Assembly (NCBI GenBank): GCA_012295275.1
Contig: CM022672.1
Location: 20,462,394-20,526,393, forward strand
Reading direction: 5' to 3'
DNA length: 64,000 bases
Source: Chrysomallon squamiferum
Lineage: Eukaryota; Mollusca; Gastropoda; Neomphalida; Peltospiridae
The number at the start of each line of letters is the position of its first letter. Within the stretch, counting starts at the first letter, position 1. Shown here one piece after another: positions 1-9,940 of the stretch. The notes under the pieces were generated by a model. It searched no databases. It was not told the DNA's origin and was given only the letters and a program-made list of their open reading frames with translations. The translations under genes were made by a program, and so were the position numbers.

Positions 1-303
1 TTACTATGAGCTGTGCTCCTAATTGGTATTATTTCAATAATATGCGAAATGTGATATTTTTACATATTAAACAGCAGACATTTTTATTTTCTGCTACTGC
101 AATACAACAGAGAGTGTACTTTTGGTGATGCGAAGAAGCAGTCTAAAAAATACTCTACATTCTTCCATGCTATTTTATTTTTCTCTCGTCTAATTTAATT
201 AAAAAAAAAATATTACAACAAAAACGTATGTATTTTAAAAATATTTGTCGCCGCGATGTTTCTGTAGTAGAGAAATCATGACGGCCGATCATTTTGCTTC
301 AAA

Positions 304-423
<120 letters not shown>

Positions 424-687
424 GCTAGCTAGCTATCAGAGGGATGCCAGTTTATAAGGCCGGCGTTCAAAAATGTTTTGTAACATTATCCTTTTATTTT
501 CATACTTTATTACGAATACTTATAAGTAAGATATAACAACAGAATTAGGAAGTATGAAGAATTTCTTTAGACCATTTATTCGAACCGCAAAAGACACTTT
601 AAACTTTCTGCTGTAGGCAGGCATACAGTATCTGATGATCAACTGTGAGCACTGACGTAACAATTTGTGTTCAAAATTTACCTCATT

Positions 688-693
688 TTTATT
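688..693 (-). other. candidate polyadenylation signal (AATAAA)
   Basis: The plus strand reads TTTATT, so the minus strand has AATAAA. It lies about 95 bases downstream of the stop in the candidate terminal exon at 785-840. AATAAA is common in such AT-rich DNA, so this is weak support. Confidence 0.25.
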
Positions 694-784
694 AGCTTAC
701 CACAAATCGTTGGCAGATGTTATAGATACCCTCATTCAATACCTAGCATGTTCAAAATTCAAGTAAAAACAGAGGTTAAAAAAA

Positions 785-840
785 TTATGAATAAAACAAA
801 AACATTTGTTTCGGATCATTCCACGGGAACCAAATAGTAA
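785..840 (-). CDS. candidate terminal coding exon of the four-module Ly6 gene
   Basis: All linker exons end in phase 1, so the last one (ending at 1011) needs another acceptor downstream. The minus strand has an acceptor ending ACAACAACAG at 841-842. It is followed by 18 open codons in the right phase, including VTIWFPWNDPK, and then TAA at 785-787. No cysteine or domain is visible. The alternative is that the linker exon reads past its donor into a hydrophobic low-complexity ORF ending near 850, or that the true last exon lies outside the window. Confidence 0.3.
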
Positions 841-3800
841 CTGTTGTTGTCAGCAATGTACGTAAAGTTTGTAAAAATAAAGAATAATTAATATAAACAA
901 ATAAATAAATAAATAAACAAATAAACGAATAAATAAATAAAAATAAAATAATAAAAAAGATAAAATAAAATAAAATAACATAATTAATGCAGATGAATGT
1001 TTCGACATACCTCTATTTTTTCCCGAGCTCTGGTTTTTACCGTTATTTCTACTTCCCAAGCCTCCCGTTCCTTTATGATTATTGTTCGGTTTGTTGTTCT
1101 TTCCATAATTATTGTTCCTGCCAGTCGTTTTTGATCCACCAGTCCATCCATTGTTGTGGTTATTATCTTCATTATCTCTCCTTCCATCAGTCCTTCGTGA
1201 AGTACTCGTTCGGCCATTTTTTCCTCGTTTGTTATTTTTATTATTCCAACCATTTCCCTTGTTAATTGTATCTTTCGGATTATTCCTTTTCTCGTTATGT
1301 CCTTTATTTTTAATCCAGCTATTTTCCACCCCACCACTTCGCTTTGGAGTATTCATTCCTCCGTTTCTACCTCCATTATTATTTTTATTGTTCCAGCTGC
1401 TTGCCATTCCTACATTTCGTCCATTATGACTATTTTTATTAAGCCAGCTGTTCCCCGTCCTACCTGTACAACAAGAGGTACTCGTGTCACCATTTCTACC
1501 ATTATTTTTATTATTTTTATTCCATTTGTTTTCGACACCGCCAGTTAGCCCTCTTCCTTTATTACTTTTATTGTTCCAGCTATTTCCCTTTCCTGCATTA
1601 TGTCCGTTATTATCATTTCTATTCCAGTTATTTCCCCTTGCTCCCGTTCCACTTCGACTTGTCCCACCATTTACATTACCACCGCCTGCACCAAGAGGTT
1701 CCATTGCCATCGTGTTACAAAGATCCTGACTGCAGAAACAGATTTGTTCTCCGTCGATACTCGTACAACCGTCAGTGGGAAGATCTTGACCAGGAGGAGT
1801 CCAGATCTGATCAGAACAACCTCGCACTATCACTGGAATATTAATCACGTGTGACGTCAGTATTTAGAATTTAAAATAAAATAAATATATCAAAATAATA
1901 ATTATTTACAATTAAAAATAAACTGAGAATTAAGCTATATGGATACTATTTCTATGATATTTGTCTCATTTTTGTTCTTCTTATTCATTTTTTTTTTTTT
2001 ACTTCAACTTACATTCTGGCTTAATCTTCATCTGTCTAACAATGCAGCTACCGGGACATTCTGCTGTTGCCAGTAAACCTGTGACGAGATTACCATCTGT
2101 GGGACAGAGATTGTTGGGTGCAGCACTGGTACATTCATAACACTCGACACCTGGTCCAGTAACTGCTGGTGATGAGGGGAGACTATTGGAACTACCTTTA
2201 AAATTGTGAAGAGAGGCTTTTAGTTTATTTACGTATTTATTTACGTATTTGCGTTTTAACATATGTATTTTATAAATGAATATTTCAGATAAATGTTTTA
2301 AATAACTTATCATGTAAAGAGAGAAAAAATTGAGATTAGCAGATAAATAGACAGACAAACAAACAAACACAGAGAGACAGACAGACTGATAGATAATTAA
2401 ACAGATATACCTCCGTTTCTTCCAGTGCGACCACTATTATTGCTCGATCCATTTCCTCCGGTTCCTCGCTGGTTTTTGTTTTTTCCATATTGGTTATTCC
2501 AGTTGCTTCCTCCCTTTTCACTTGAACCTCTTCCACTGTTATTTTTATTATTCCAATTATTACCATTACCCCGAGATGGTCTAAGGGTAGTTTCAAACCC
2601 GCCAGAACCTCGAGGAGCATTCGGTTTTGTACCTCCATTGTTAATTTTACTGTTCCAGCTATTTCCTCTGCCGTCAGTTAATTTAGGGTCATTTCCTCTC
2701 GGAGTTTTATTACTCTTATATTTCCAGCTATTTCCATTTTCACTTGTTCCTTTTGAATTACCTGTTCCTTTTGGAGTATTATTATTGTTCCATCTACCTC
2801 CCATTCCAGCATTTCGTCCATTGTTATTATTTTTTTTGTTCCAGCTGCTTCCGTTTCCTTTACTGCGTCCACTGTTGTTATTTTTATTATTCCATCTATT
2901 TTCCATTCCACTTGTTCCTTTTGGATTAGCTGTTCCTCTTGGAGTATTATTGTTATTGTTCCAGCTATTTCCCATCCCTGCATTTCGTCCACTGCTATTA
3001 TTTTTATTGCCCCAGCTTTTGCTGTTTCCTGTATTGCGCCCATTGTTATTATTTTTATTGTTCCAGCTACTTCCCATTCCTGTTGTTCCTTTTCCATTAC
3101 CTGTTCTTCTTGGAGTATTATTATTTTGTTTATTGTTCCAAATATTTCCCTTTCCTGCATTTTGTCTATTGCTATTATTTTTATTCTTCCAACTATTTCC
3201 CATTCCTGTTGTTCCTTTTCCATTACCTGTTCTTCTTGGAGTATTATTTTTTTTTTTATTGTTCCAGCTCTTCCCCGTTTCTGCATTATGTCCGCTATTA
3301 TTATTCTTATTGTTCCAATTATTTTCCTTTCCCCCATTTCGTCCATTGTTATTATTTTTGTTATTCCAGCTGCTTCCGTTTCCTTTACTGCGTCCACTAT
3401 TATTATTTTTATTATTCCATCTATTTCCCATTCCACTTGTTCCTTTTGGATTAGCTGTTCCTCTTCGAGTTTTATTGTTATTGTTCCAGCTATTTCCCAT
3501 CCCTGCATTATGTCCATTGTTATTATTTTTAATGTTCCAACTATTTCCCATTCCATTTGTTCCTTTTAGATTACCTGTTCTTCGTGGTGTAGTATTGTTG
3601 TTTTTATTTTTCCATCTACTTCCTATTCCACTTGGTCCTTTTGGAGTGTTATTATTATTTCTATTTTTCCAACTGTTATCCTTTCCTGAATTGCTTCCGC
3701 TATTATTATTATTATTTTTCCAGCTTTTTCCCCTTGATCCTGATCCCATTCGACCATTTCGACTTTGGTTATTATTATTTTTGTTGCTCCATCTAGTGTT

Positions 3801-6800
3801 TCCATTCCTAAATTGACCCGTATCCTGATGATTTTTGTTATTCGTTCCTGTGTTTTTATTCCATCTACTTTTGTCATTTCTATTTCCTCTTTGATCTTTA
3901 CTGTCTCGTCTTATATCACTCTTCCCATCTCTGTTAAAATTGTTGCCAGTTTCAGTATTACGACCACCGTTTACATTACCACCGCCTCCACCGAGTGGTT
4001 CCATAGCCATTGTGTTACAAAGATCTTGACTGCAGAAACAGATTTGTTCTCCGTCGATAGTCGTACAACCGTCAGTGGGAAGATCTTGACCAGGAGGAGT
4101 CCAGATCTGATCAGAACAACCTCGCACTATCACTGGAATATTAATCACGTGTGACGTCAGTATTAAAAGATTAAAATAAAATAAATATATCAAAATAATA
4201 ATTATTTACAATTAAAAATAAACTGAGAATTAAGCTATAAGGATACTATTTCTATGATATTTATCTCATTTTTGTTCTTCTTATTCATTTTTTTTTTTAC
4301 TTCAACTTACATTCTGGCTTAATCTTCATCTGTTTAACAATGCAGCTACCGGGACATTCTGCTGTTGCAAGTAAACCTGTGACGAGATTACCATCTGTGG
4401 GACAGAGATTGTTGGGTGCAGCACTAGTACATTCATAACACTCGACATCTGGTCCAGTAACTGCTGGTGATGAGGGGAGACTATTGGAATTACCTTTAAA
4501 ATGTGAACAGATGCTGTTAGTTTATTTTTATTTGATTGTTTGTTTCTTCTAAGGCAATATTTACTTATTTACTGTTGTTTTTACTTATTTATAACGAGTG
4601 TTTAAATTATAAGTTATTTGTTTACTTTAGACTATAACATCTCTCACCAAGAGATAGAAATTGTAGATAGATAGGTCGACAGACAGACAAAGAGGGACAG
4701 ACTTATAGATATTTAGACAGATATACCTCCATTTCTTCCTGTATGGCCATTATTTTTTTTCCATCCGTTCGTTCCACTTCCCCCAGTTCGTCTCTGGTTT
4801 TTGTTTCTTCCATATTGATTATTCCAGTCGTTTCCTGCCTTTACATCCGAACCTGTTGGAATATTTATTCGTCCACTTCTTCCAATGTTATTTTTATTAT
4901 TCCATCCATTTCCTTTACCCTGAGATCGACTGCGACCATTGTTATTATTTTTAATGTTCCAGCTATTTCCCATTCCACCTGATTCTTTTGGATTACCTGT
5001 TTTTCTTGGAGCATTGTAATTATTACTATCTTTATTCTTCCATCTACTTACTACTTTGCTCGTTCCTCGAGCGGGATTTAGTCCATTGTTAGAGTTTTTA
5101 TTTTTCCTTTTTTCTTCCCGTCCAGCAATGCCTTTTTGAGAGTTAGCCTTCCCATTTCGATTACTTTTCACATTCCAGCTATTTCCCTTCTTCTCAGTTG
5201 GTTTTGGTTCATTCTTTCTTCCACTTCGTTCTCTGTTGTTGTTCCTACTTTTCCACCTATTTCCCATTCCACCACCTTGTTTAGGAATGTTCGTACGTAT
5301 ATTTTTTTTATTATCATTATTTTTATCATTCCAGCGATTTCCCATGTCTGCAGATGGTCTCCGAATATTTCCTTTTCCAACTGAGCCTTTTGATGTTTTA
5401 GTTCCCGTATTGCTTTTACTGCCAATATTTTTGCCGTTCCAGCTGTTTCCACTTCCACCAGATCCTCCTGGAGATTTCGTATCTCCGTTTCTTCCATAAT
5501 TCTTTTTATTCCAGCCATTTCTCATTCCTTGTAATGTGTGAACGTTTTTTGGTCGAGAGTGTCCTCTTGGAGGACTTTTTCTTCCGTTCGGTCCATTAAT
5601 ATTATTTCCCCAAACTCCTTTAGAATTTCTTCCTTTTCCAATTTTAGATCTATCTAATCCCTTTGGATTTGTTCTCAAACTATTTCCACAACAGATGATA
5701 TTTTTATTTTTATTTTTATTCCATTCTTTGTTTGGAATGGAAATTCTACCTAAACCTCGTTGATTGTTTTTATTATTCCGTCCGTTCCCGAAGTCTCTTT
5801 TTCCAGTCTGAGATTTACCAGGACCTCCTGATTCAAGTGGTTCCATAGCCATAGTGTTACACAAATCTTCATTGCAAAAACAAACTTTTTCATTATTGAT
5901 AGTGGTGCAGCCATTTGATGGAAGATCCTTTCCGGGAGGTGTCCATATCTGAATGGAACACCCTCTGTATATCACTGAATGAGTTATAAAATAAAAACTG
6001 CAATTAACTGAAAATTATGGTTTTTGGATCATACCGGACGACATATTTTTCGTGCAACTTAAGGCATTAACATAACAAAATACTATAAAATGATATTCGT
6101 GGAAATTTTCTTTCGTGAGTGAAAAAATAAGAGAAACCAAATGAATAAAAATTTGAAAAAAGTAATATAAAAATATGTGTTTTGGTGGAAACATATTCGC
6201 TGTATATGACTCAGTATAAGTGCTTATGGATAGATGTGTCATTATGTTTATTTTTGTATTCATGATAATTTATGAGTGTGTGCATATAAAAAATTTGGGA
6301 TGCTATTATAGACATGTTTACTAATAAATATTCTATTGTCTACTCACAGTCTCGTCGAGATGTGCTCTGTTTAACCATACAACTTCCAGAACATTCGGCA
6401 CTTGTTAGCAATCCTGTATTTAAGTTTCCATCTGCAGGACAAATTGAATTTGGACTCCCACTGTTACATTCATAACATTTAATACCAGAACCGGCTCCGG
6501 ACGAAACTGACCTCGGAGGTCCAGCAGCACGTGAGTGGCCACCAGGGTTTGGAGGTCCAGGGGGACATGGGGGACCTACAGGTCTTAACTGAGATGACCG
6601 TCCTATGAAACAAAGATGCATTTAAAATAATCAGAAACATACTGAGCCGAAAATTCTGAAGTTCAAGTAGATATTTGTGATTAGGATCAGACTCTATCGA
6701 GAAAATCGTTTCGACGACCAGTTACCAAAGCTAACAGCACTTTTCATTAATTTCCCAAAGCAAACCAAATATTTCCTTGTTGAAAGATTATTGATTTTGA

Positions 6801-7265
6801 TCTAATATTTGATTAATAAATAATTTCTTTTTAACTAGTATTATCATATCTAATACATTAGCAGACAGAAGGTAGGCAGGTAGATAAAACAGATAGTAAC
6901 ACAGAAAGATGGATGGGTCGATTGATGAAAAACAAAGGCAGTTATACTAAGTATGTCTGTATGTTATATGAGCATATGTATGTGTATATGTGCTTGTATT
7001 TATGCACGTACGTGTGTATGTGTTTGTTTATGAATGTATTAAGATTAACGTCTCACCTGGAAGATGAACACTTTATCCAAAGAGTCAAAAACCGAAGAAG
7101 CCTGCTTGAAGAATTTCGCAAGATGTAAAGTCACCGAGATATATTTAGCGTAAAGTAGAAACTTTTAAAAGCAACTGAATAACCCTCTTAAACATAAAAT
7201 AAAATATAACTGAAGAAGTACCCAGATATATAAAAATAAATAATAAAAACAAACATAAACATAAC

Positions 7266-7315
<50 letters not shown>

Positions 7316-8917
7316 CTCGATGACGATAATGATGATAATCTATTACTATTACTCTACTACAAAGCGAAACTAAGATATTAAAACAAAACCAGCACCACCA
7401 TCACCATCACCAAGAACAGGTTCACCTCCACCAACGATGTGAAAACAACGACAACAACGACTATGATAAAAAAAATTAATAAAACATTTCTGTAAGAGGG
7501 AGGTTATAATGATCCATTATATATTTTTTGAATACAATTTGTATTTACAACAAATAATTAGCATCACCTCCCGACCATCCTGAATTTCTGCTGTTGCCAC
7601 CACCGACGTTTCCCTGGGTCATTCTGTTGTTATTACGTTGATTAAGACCAACGTTACCGCCGCCGTTGCTGCCGGATAACGGCTCCATTGGCATGTTGTT
7701 GCAGAGGTTGCCGCTGCAGCAGCACACTTCTTCTCCGTTGACAGTGGCACATCCGTCAGAAGGTAGGGAGGTTGAAGGGGGAACATAAACCTGGTCGGTG
7801 CATCCCCGAACAATACCTAGGTTGAGAAATGTCTTGCAGTTTTAAAACAAACACTGCTGCTGGATGTTACTCATACGGTTTGTTTGCAATAATTTTGAAT
7901 TCATAATTTCCAGGTTAATTTATCATCATCATCATCATCATCATCAATCATCATCATCATCATCATTATTACCATCAACCTCACTATTATTATTATTATT
8001 ATTGCAACATTTAAAGCTGCACTTTGCAATGCTTATTCAGACAATTACTAAAACGTGTTGTAGCGTTTTTTTTCAAACAGATATTGAAACATTGAATAAA
8101 CTTTTTCAAACAATTACAGCAGCTTGTGGTAACGATTTTTAAAACAGTGGTTGAAATGTGAGATATTGCTTCTTGAAACGTGAGAATAACATTTTTTCAG
8201 TTAATATAACTTTTTGTAAAAAGTTTTTCAGTTACTCAAACATGAGGAAAAAAAACATTGGAACTGATTTCATCATCAATAAATAAATAATTAATTAAAA
8301 AATAATAAATTATAATAAATATTTATAATCATTAAAAACAATTCTACCTTTGTTTCTATAAAAACAGCTCATTATTTGTACATACTTCCCGGATCCCATT
8401 TATTTTGCTTCGCCATACACGATCCTCCACACGGAATATTTTTCACGGTGTCCGGATTGAGACCGCCGTCTGGAGGACAGTCGGGATTTTGCCAATCGTC
8501 GTTGCCACTGCTGCAGCTGTAGCATCTTGAACCGATCGACAACGACGCTAATATTTAAATAAATATTCAGATTTTACATTTTAAAGAAATAAAAGTAAAT
8601 TTATTTCTGTCTACAAAAACAAAATTATCCAGTTTTCTTTTTATTGCGGTAAAATTAATTGATAAATTTAAGTAAAATAATTTTGGTGGCTAGTGAACTT
8701 CTTGGTTTACCACAAAAATAATATATAAATATTTGTTTCGTAACTTTTACATTAACGATTATTTCATATTAAATATTTTTATTATTGGATCGTTCTGAAT
8801 GTCTGACGTTTTGTCTTTAAACGCTTCATGTAACAGCTGTAATGTTGGTGCGACTGACGCGTTGTCATCACTTGCAGCATCTTAATCTACTGGTTGTTGT
8901 TGTTATTGTTATTGTTA

Positions 8918-8964
<47 letters not shown>

Positions 8965-9367
8965 TCATTTGGCGTTGAGGCCGCAGAAAGGTGATTCCCT
9001 ACCGCCATTCTGTGGACTTCTTTAACCGATCGTCAGATATAAATATTTCTTTCAGTTTCTCACATATAGACGATATAAAGTACCAGTAACTGGGAATTGA
9101 CAAATTTCCCATTCTAACAGCAGGCCATTTTTTTTCCTTTTAATGGGAATGAGCATAAAAATAGTTGTTCCTTCGAACTGTAGCACAAAAGAACAGCGAT
9201 TGCAACGATGCTTTCTCTTCAAAAATATATCATATGAAGCCATTACTATTAAAAAGCTCCGAGTAAATATTTCTTCATTCATCAGAATACCAACTGAATA
9301 TGATTTTAAAACTATACCTACCTAGATTAAGAACAAGGCCGCACACAAGTAGCAGTAGACGGTACAT
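785..9367 (-). CDS. multi-Ly6/uPAR-domain secreted protein with Asn/Gly-rich linkers (gene model)
   Basis: Proposed coding exons, 5' to 3': 9322-9367, 8386-8547, 7568-7816, 6348-6602, 4727-5974, 4311-4493, 2411-4132, 2013-2195, 1011-1832 and possibly 785-840. Introns are GT-AG and every exon junction is phase 1, so the set joins in frame into about 1,620 residues. The product is a signal peptide followed by four ten-cysteine Ly6 domains, each followed by a hydrophilic, basic Asn/Gly/Lys/Arg-rich linker with regularly spaced Trp. Ly6 domains fold as five-disulfide three-finger modules, usually extracellular. No GPI-attachment tail is visible, so secretion is more likely than anchoring. One gene is preferred over four because only module 1 has a signal peptide. 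The alternative is separate short proteins ending just past each linker donor. Function is unknown; an extracellular matrix, mucus or adhesive role would fit the composition. Confidence 0.6.
1011..1832 (-). CDS. Ly6 module 4, second half plus Asn/Gly-rich linker (exon)
   Basis: The acceptor TTCCAG precedes the codons of IVRGCSDQIWTPPGQDLP. The exon then supplies the last five cysteines (GC, GC, CFC, LCN) and the conserved NTMAMEPL. About 235 residues of linker follow, rich in Asn, Gly, Lys, Arg and Ser, with repeated SWNNKN or SWLNKN blocks. The exon ends at an AGAG|GTATGT donor. Length is 822 bases, phase 1 to 1. Reading past the donor gives a Leu/Phe/Tyr-rich sequence that looks intronic. 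Confidence 0.75.
2013..2195 (-). CDS. Ly6 module 4, first half (exon)
   Basis: This 183-base phase 1-1 exon encodes a Ser/Pro-rich spacer and then the Ly6 start ECYECTSAAPNNLCP, continuing to AECPGSC. That is the first five of ten cysteines. The acceptor reads TTTTAAAG and the donor GAAT|GTAAGT. It is nearly identical to 4311-4493, and the adjoining intron is also nearly identical, so one of the two arose by recent duplication. Confidence 0.78.
2411..4132 (-). CDS. Ly6 module 3, second half plus longest Asn/Gly-rich linker (exon)
   Basis: This 1,722-base phase 1-1 exon starts with IVRGCSDQIWTPPGQDLP and the second five cysteines, ending LCNTMAMEPL. About 530 residues of tandemly repetitive linker follow. 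The repeat is roughly GNSWNNKNNNNGRNAG, alternating with TPRGT-type spacers, and recurs more than a dozen times. The linker is strongly basic, lacks cysteine and has Trp at regular intervals. The donor is GGAG|GTATAT. Without splicing the frame would stop four codons later. The long opposite-strand ORFs here are shadows of the repeat. Confidence 0.78.
4311..4493 (-). CDS. Ly6 module 3, first half (exon)
   Basis: This 183-base exon is too short for a simple ORF scan. It encodes ECYECTSAAPNNLCP and AECPGSC, the first five cysteines. The acceptor ends TTTTAAAG and the donor is GAAT|GTAAGT. It differs from 2013-2195 by only a few substitutions, such as Asn for Ser after the acceptor and Asp for Gly before the first cysteine. 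Confidence 0.78.
4727..5974 (-). CDS. Ly6 module 2, second half plus Asn/Gly-rich linker (exon)
   Basis: The acceptor ATTCAG precedes codons for IYRGCSIQIWTPPGKDLP. The exon holds Ly6 cysteines six to ten (GC, GC, CFC, LCN) and the conserved NTMAMEPL. The linker is about 375 residues, more diverged and less strictly periodic than in module 3, with more Lys, Pro and Ser but still GNSWN-type blocks. A CC pair occurs in the linker (IICCGNS). The 1,248-base exon is phase 1-1 and ends GGAG|GTATAT. Confidence 0.77.
6348..6602 (-). CDS. Ly6 module 2, first half with Pro/Gly-rich spacer (exon)
   Basis: The acceptor TTTCATAG is followed by a Pro/Gly spacer (VGPPCPPGPPNPGGH), reminiscent of a very short collagen-like stretch with one extra cysteine. 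Then comes IKCYECNSGSPNSICP to AECSGSC. Length is 255 bases, phase 1-1, donor GACT|GTGAGT. It joins in frame to 4727-5974. An upstream in-frame ATG at 6621 lies in the intron and is not preceded by a signal peptide. Confidence 0.75.
6603..7567 (-). other. intron of the Ly6 gene between modules 1 and 2
   Basis: The donor would be GGAG|GTGATG (module 1) and the acceptor TTTCATAG at 6603-6604. It contains an (AAT)n run at 7266-7315 and a CACCAT-rich stretch near 7395. The plus-strand 71-codon ORF at 6913 overlaps simple TATG repeats and is not convincing. Confidence 0.5.
7266..7315. repeat. (AAT)n microsatellite
   Basis: About 16 perfect AAT/ATA units inside an intron. The same triplet in coding phase would encode Asn, as in the linkers of this gene. 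Confidence 0.97.
7568..7816 (-). CDS. Ly6 module 1, second half plus short linker (exon)
   Basis: The acceptor TCAACCTAG precedes IVRGCTDQVYVPPSTSLPSD, then GC, CCC and LCNNMPMEPL. The linker is short, about 40 residues, and Gly/Asn-rich (GGGNVG, NNNRMTQGN). The GGAG|GTGATG donor at the end gives phase 1, like the other linker exons. If it is not used, the frame runs on to TAA at 7545-7547, giving a complete 159-residue single-Ly6 protein together with 9322-9367 and 8386-8547. Both forms are possible by alternative splicing. Confidence 0.78.
7922..7967. repeat. (ATC)n microsatellite
   Basis: Near-perfect ATC/TCA triplets in the intron between the two halves of Ly6 module 1 (7817-8385). The rest of that intron is AT-rich without recognisable content. 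Confidence 0.95.
8386..8547 (-). CDS. Ly6 module 1, first half (exon)
   Basis: This 162-base phase 1-1 exon lies between acceptor AAATATTAG and donor GGAA|GTATGT. It encodes SRCYSCSSGNDDWQNPDCPP followed later by IPCGGSCMAKQ, the first five Ly6 cysteines. It joins the signal-peptide exon through the split codon G|CG (Ala), the usual residue class at a signal cleavage site. Confidence 0.82.
8893..8964. repeat. (GTT/ATT)n microsatellite
   Basis: Lies in the first intron (8548-9321) of the Ly6 gene. That intron also includes ORF-like stretches near 9052-9325 that show no domain. Confidence 0.95.
9322..9367 (-). CDS. signal-peptide exon of the Ly6 gene
   Basis: ATG at 9365-9367 opens MYRLLLLVCGLVLNLG, a short positively charged start with a Leu-rich core, typical of a secretory signal peptide. 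The exon ends CTAG|GTAGGT, phase 1, and continues with Ala-Ser-Leu in 8386-8547. It is the only signal-peptide exon found for the whole Ly6 cluster. Confidence 0.8.
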
Positions 9368-9940
9368 CGTCAACTGCAGATTGTACAATCAATCTGATTT
9401 TTAGAAAAATAGAGTTTAAAATACTGTCACAACGAATGCAAGCCCACGAAACGCCTGTCCCATTAGCAAATAAGTAACTACATGTCTACGCAGACGTACG
9501 TAACTGATTAAAATGTCAGCATGTGAAAAATAAACGGAAAATCGTGGAAAATATTTGTTACAATCGCAGAGCACACATTATCTTCATAGATGGCATTACT
9601 GGCCGATCGGCCGCGACCCGGTACGACCCGGCACAATTCGGTTCAGCCCGACTCTTTCCGGAATTCGTATGTAGGGTTACTGGTATTAAGGGACTGATCC
9701 CCTTAACGCCCTTAGACACGAAGCATTTGACATACGAAATGTTACATTCAGACATGTTGACATTTGGCTTGGCGCTTTCGCGTTTCCTTGTTTAAATAAA
9801 GAGACGGAAAGCAAACAACAGTGTTTACATTACTACCAAATATTGCCATACCTTAAAATCTGTTTTAAATTAACAAACCTTTACTTACCTCCGTTAAGTA
9901 CCTTTTTTGCAGACTGCTAGTTAACACAGGCTAAAAACAG
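9368..9940 (-). promoter_or_regulatory. 5' flank of the Ly6 gene with a GC/CpG-rich island
   Basis: This interval separates the Ly6 start codon from the first unit of the protease array. Bases 9600-9680 are unusually GC- and CpG-rich for this window, with a CGACCCGG element repeated twice, so a promoter or first-exon region is plausible. A 90-codon plus-strand ORF (9523-9795) covers the island but has no recognisable domain. No TATA box could be assigned. Confidence 0.35.

Noticed and set aside
2425-3816. 463-codon plus-strand ORF (Leu/Phe/Pro-rich) and several overlapping ones
   Set aside because: They are antisense shadows of the Asn/Gly-rich linker: the reverse complement of AAT/AAC/AAA-rich coding DNA is ATT/GTT/TTT, which rarely makes stops. 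No start context, splice signals or domain.
7545-9367. Reading the single-Ly6 gene as a three-finger venom toxin
   Set aside because: Ten cysteines, the LCN end and the Asn/Gly tail fit endogenous Ly6/uPAR-type secreted proteins; nothing in the sequence points to a venom role.
9523-9795. 90-codon plus-strand ORF over the CpG-rich patch
   Set aside because: No domain, no conservation to test here; the high GC content alone removes stops. Kept only as part of the flank description.
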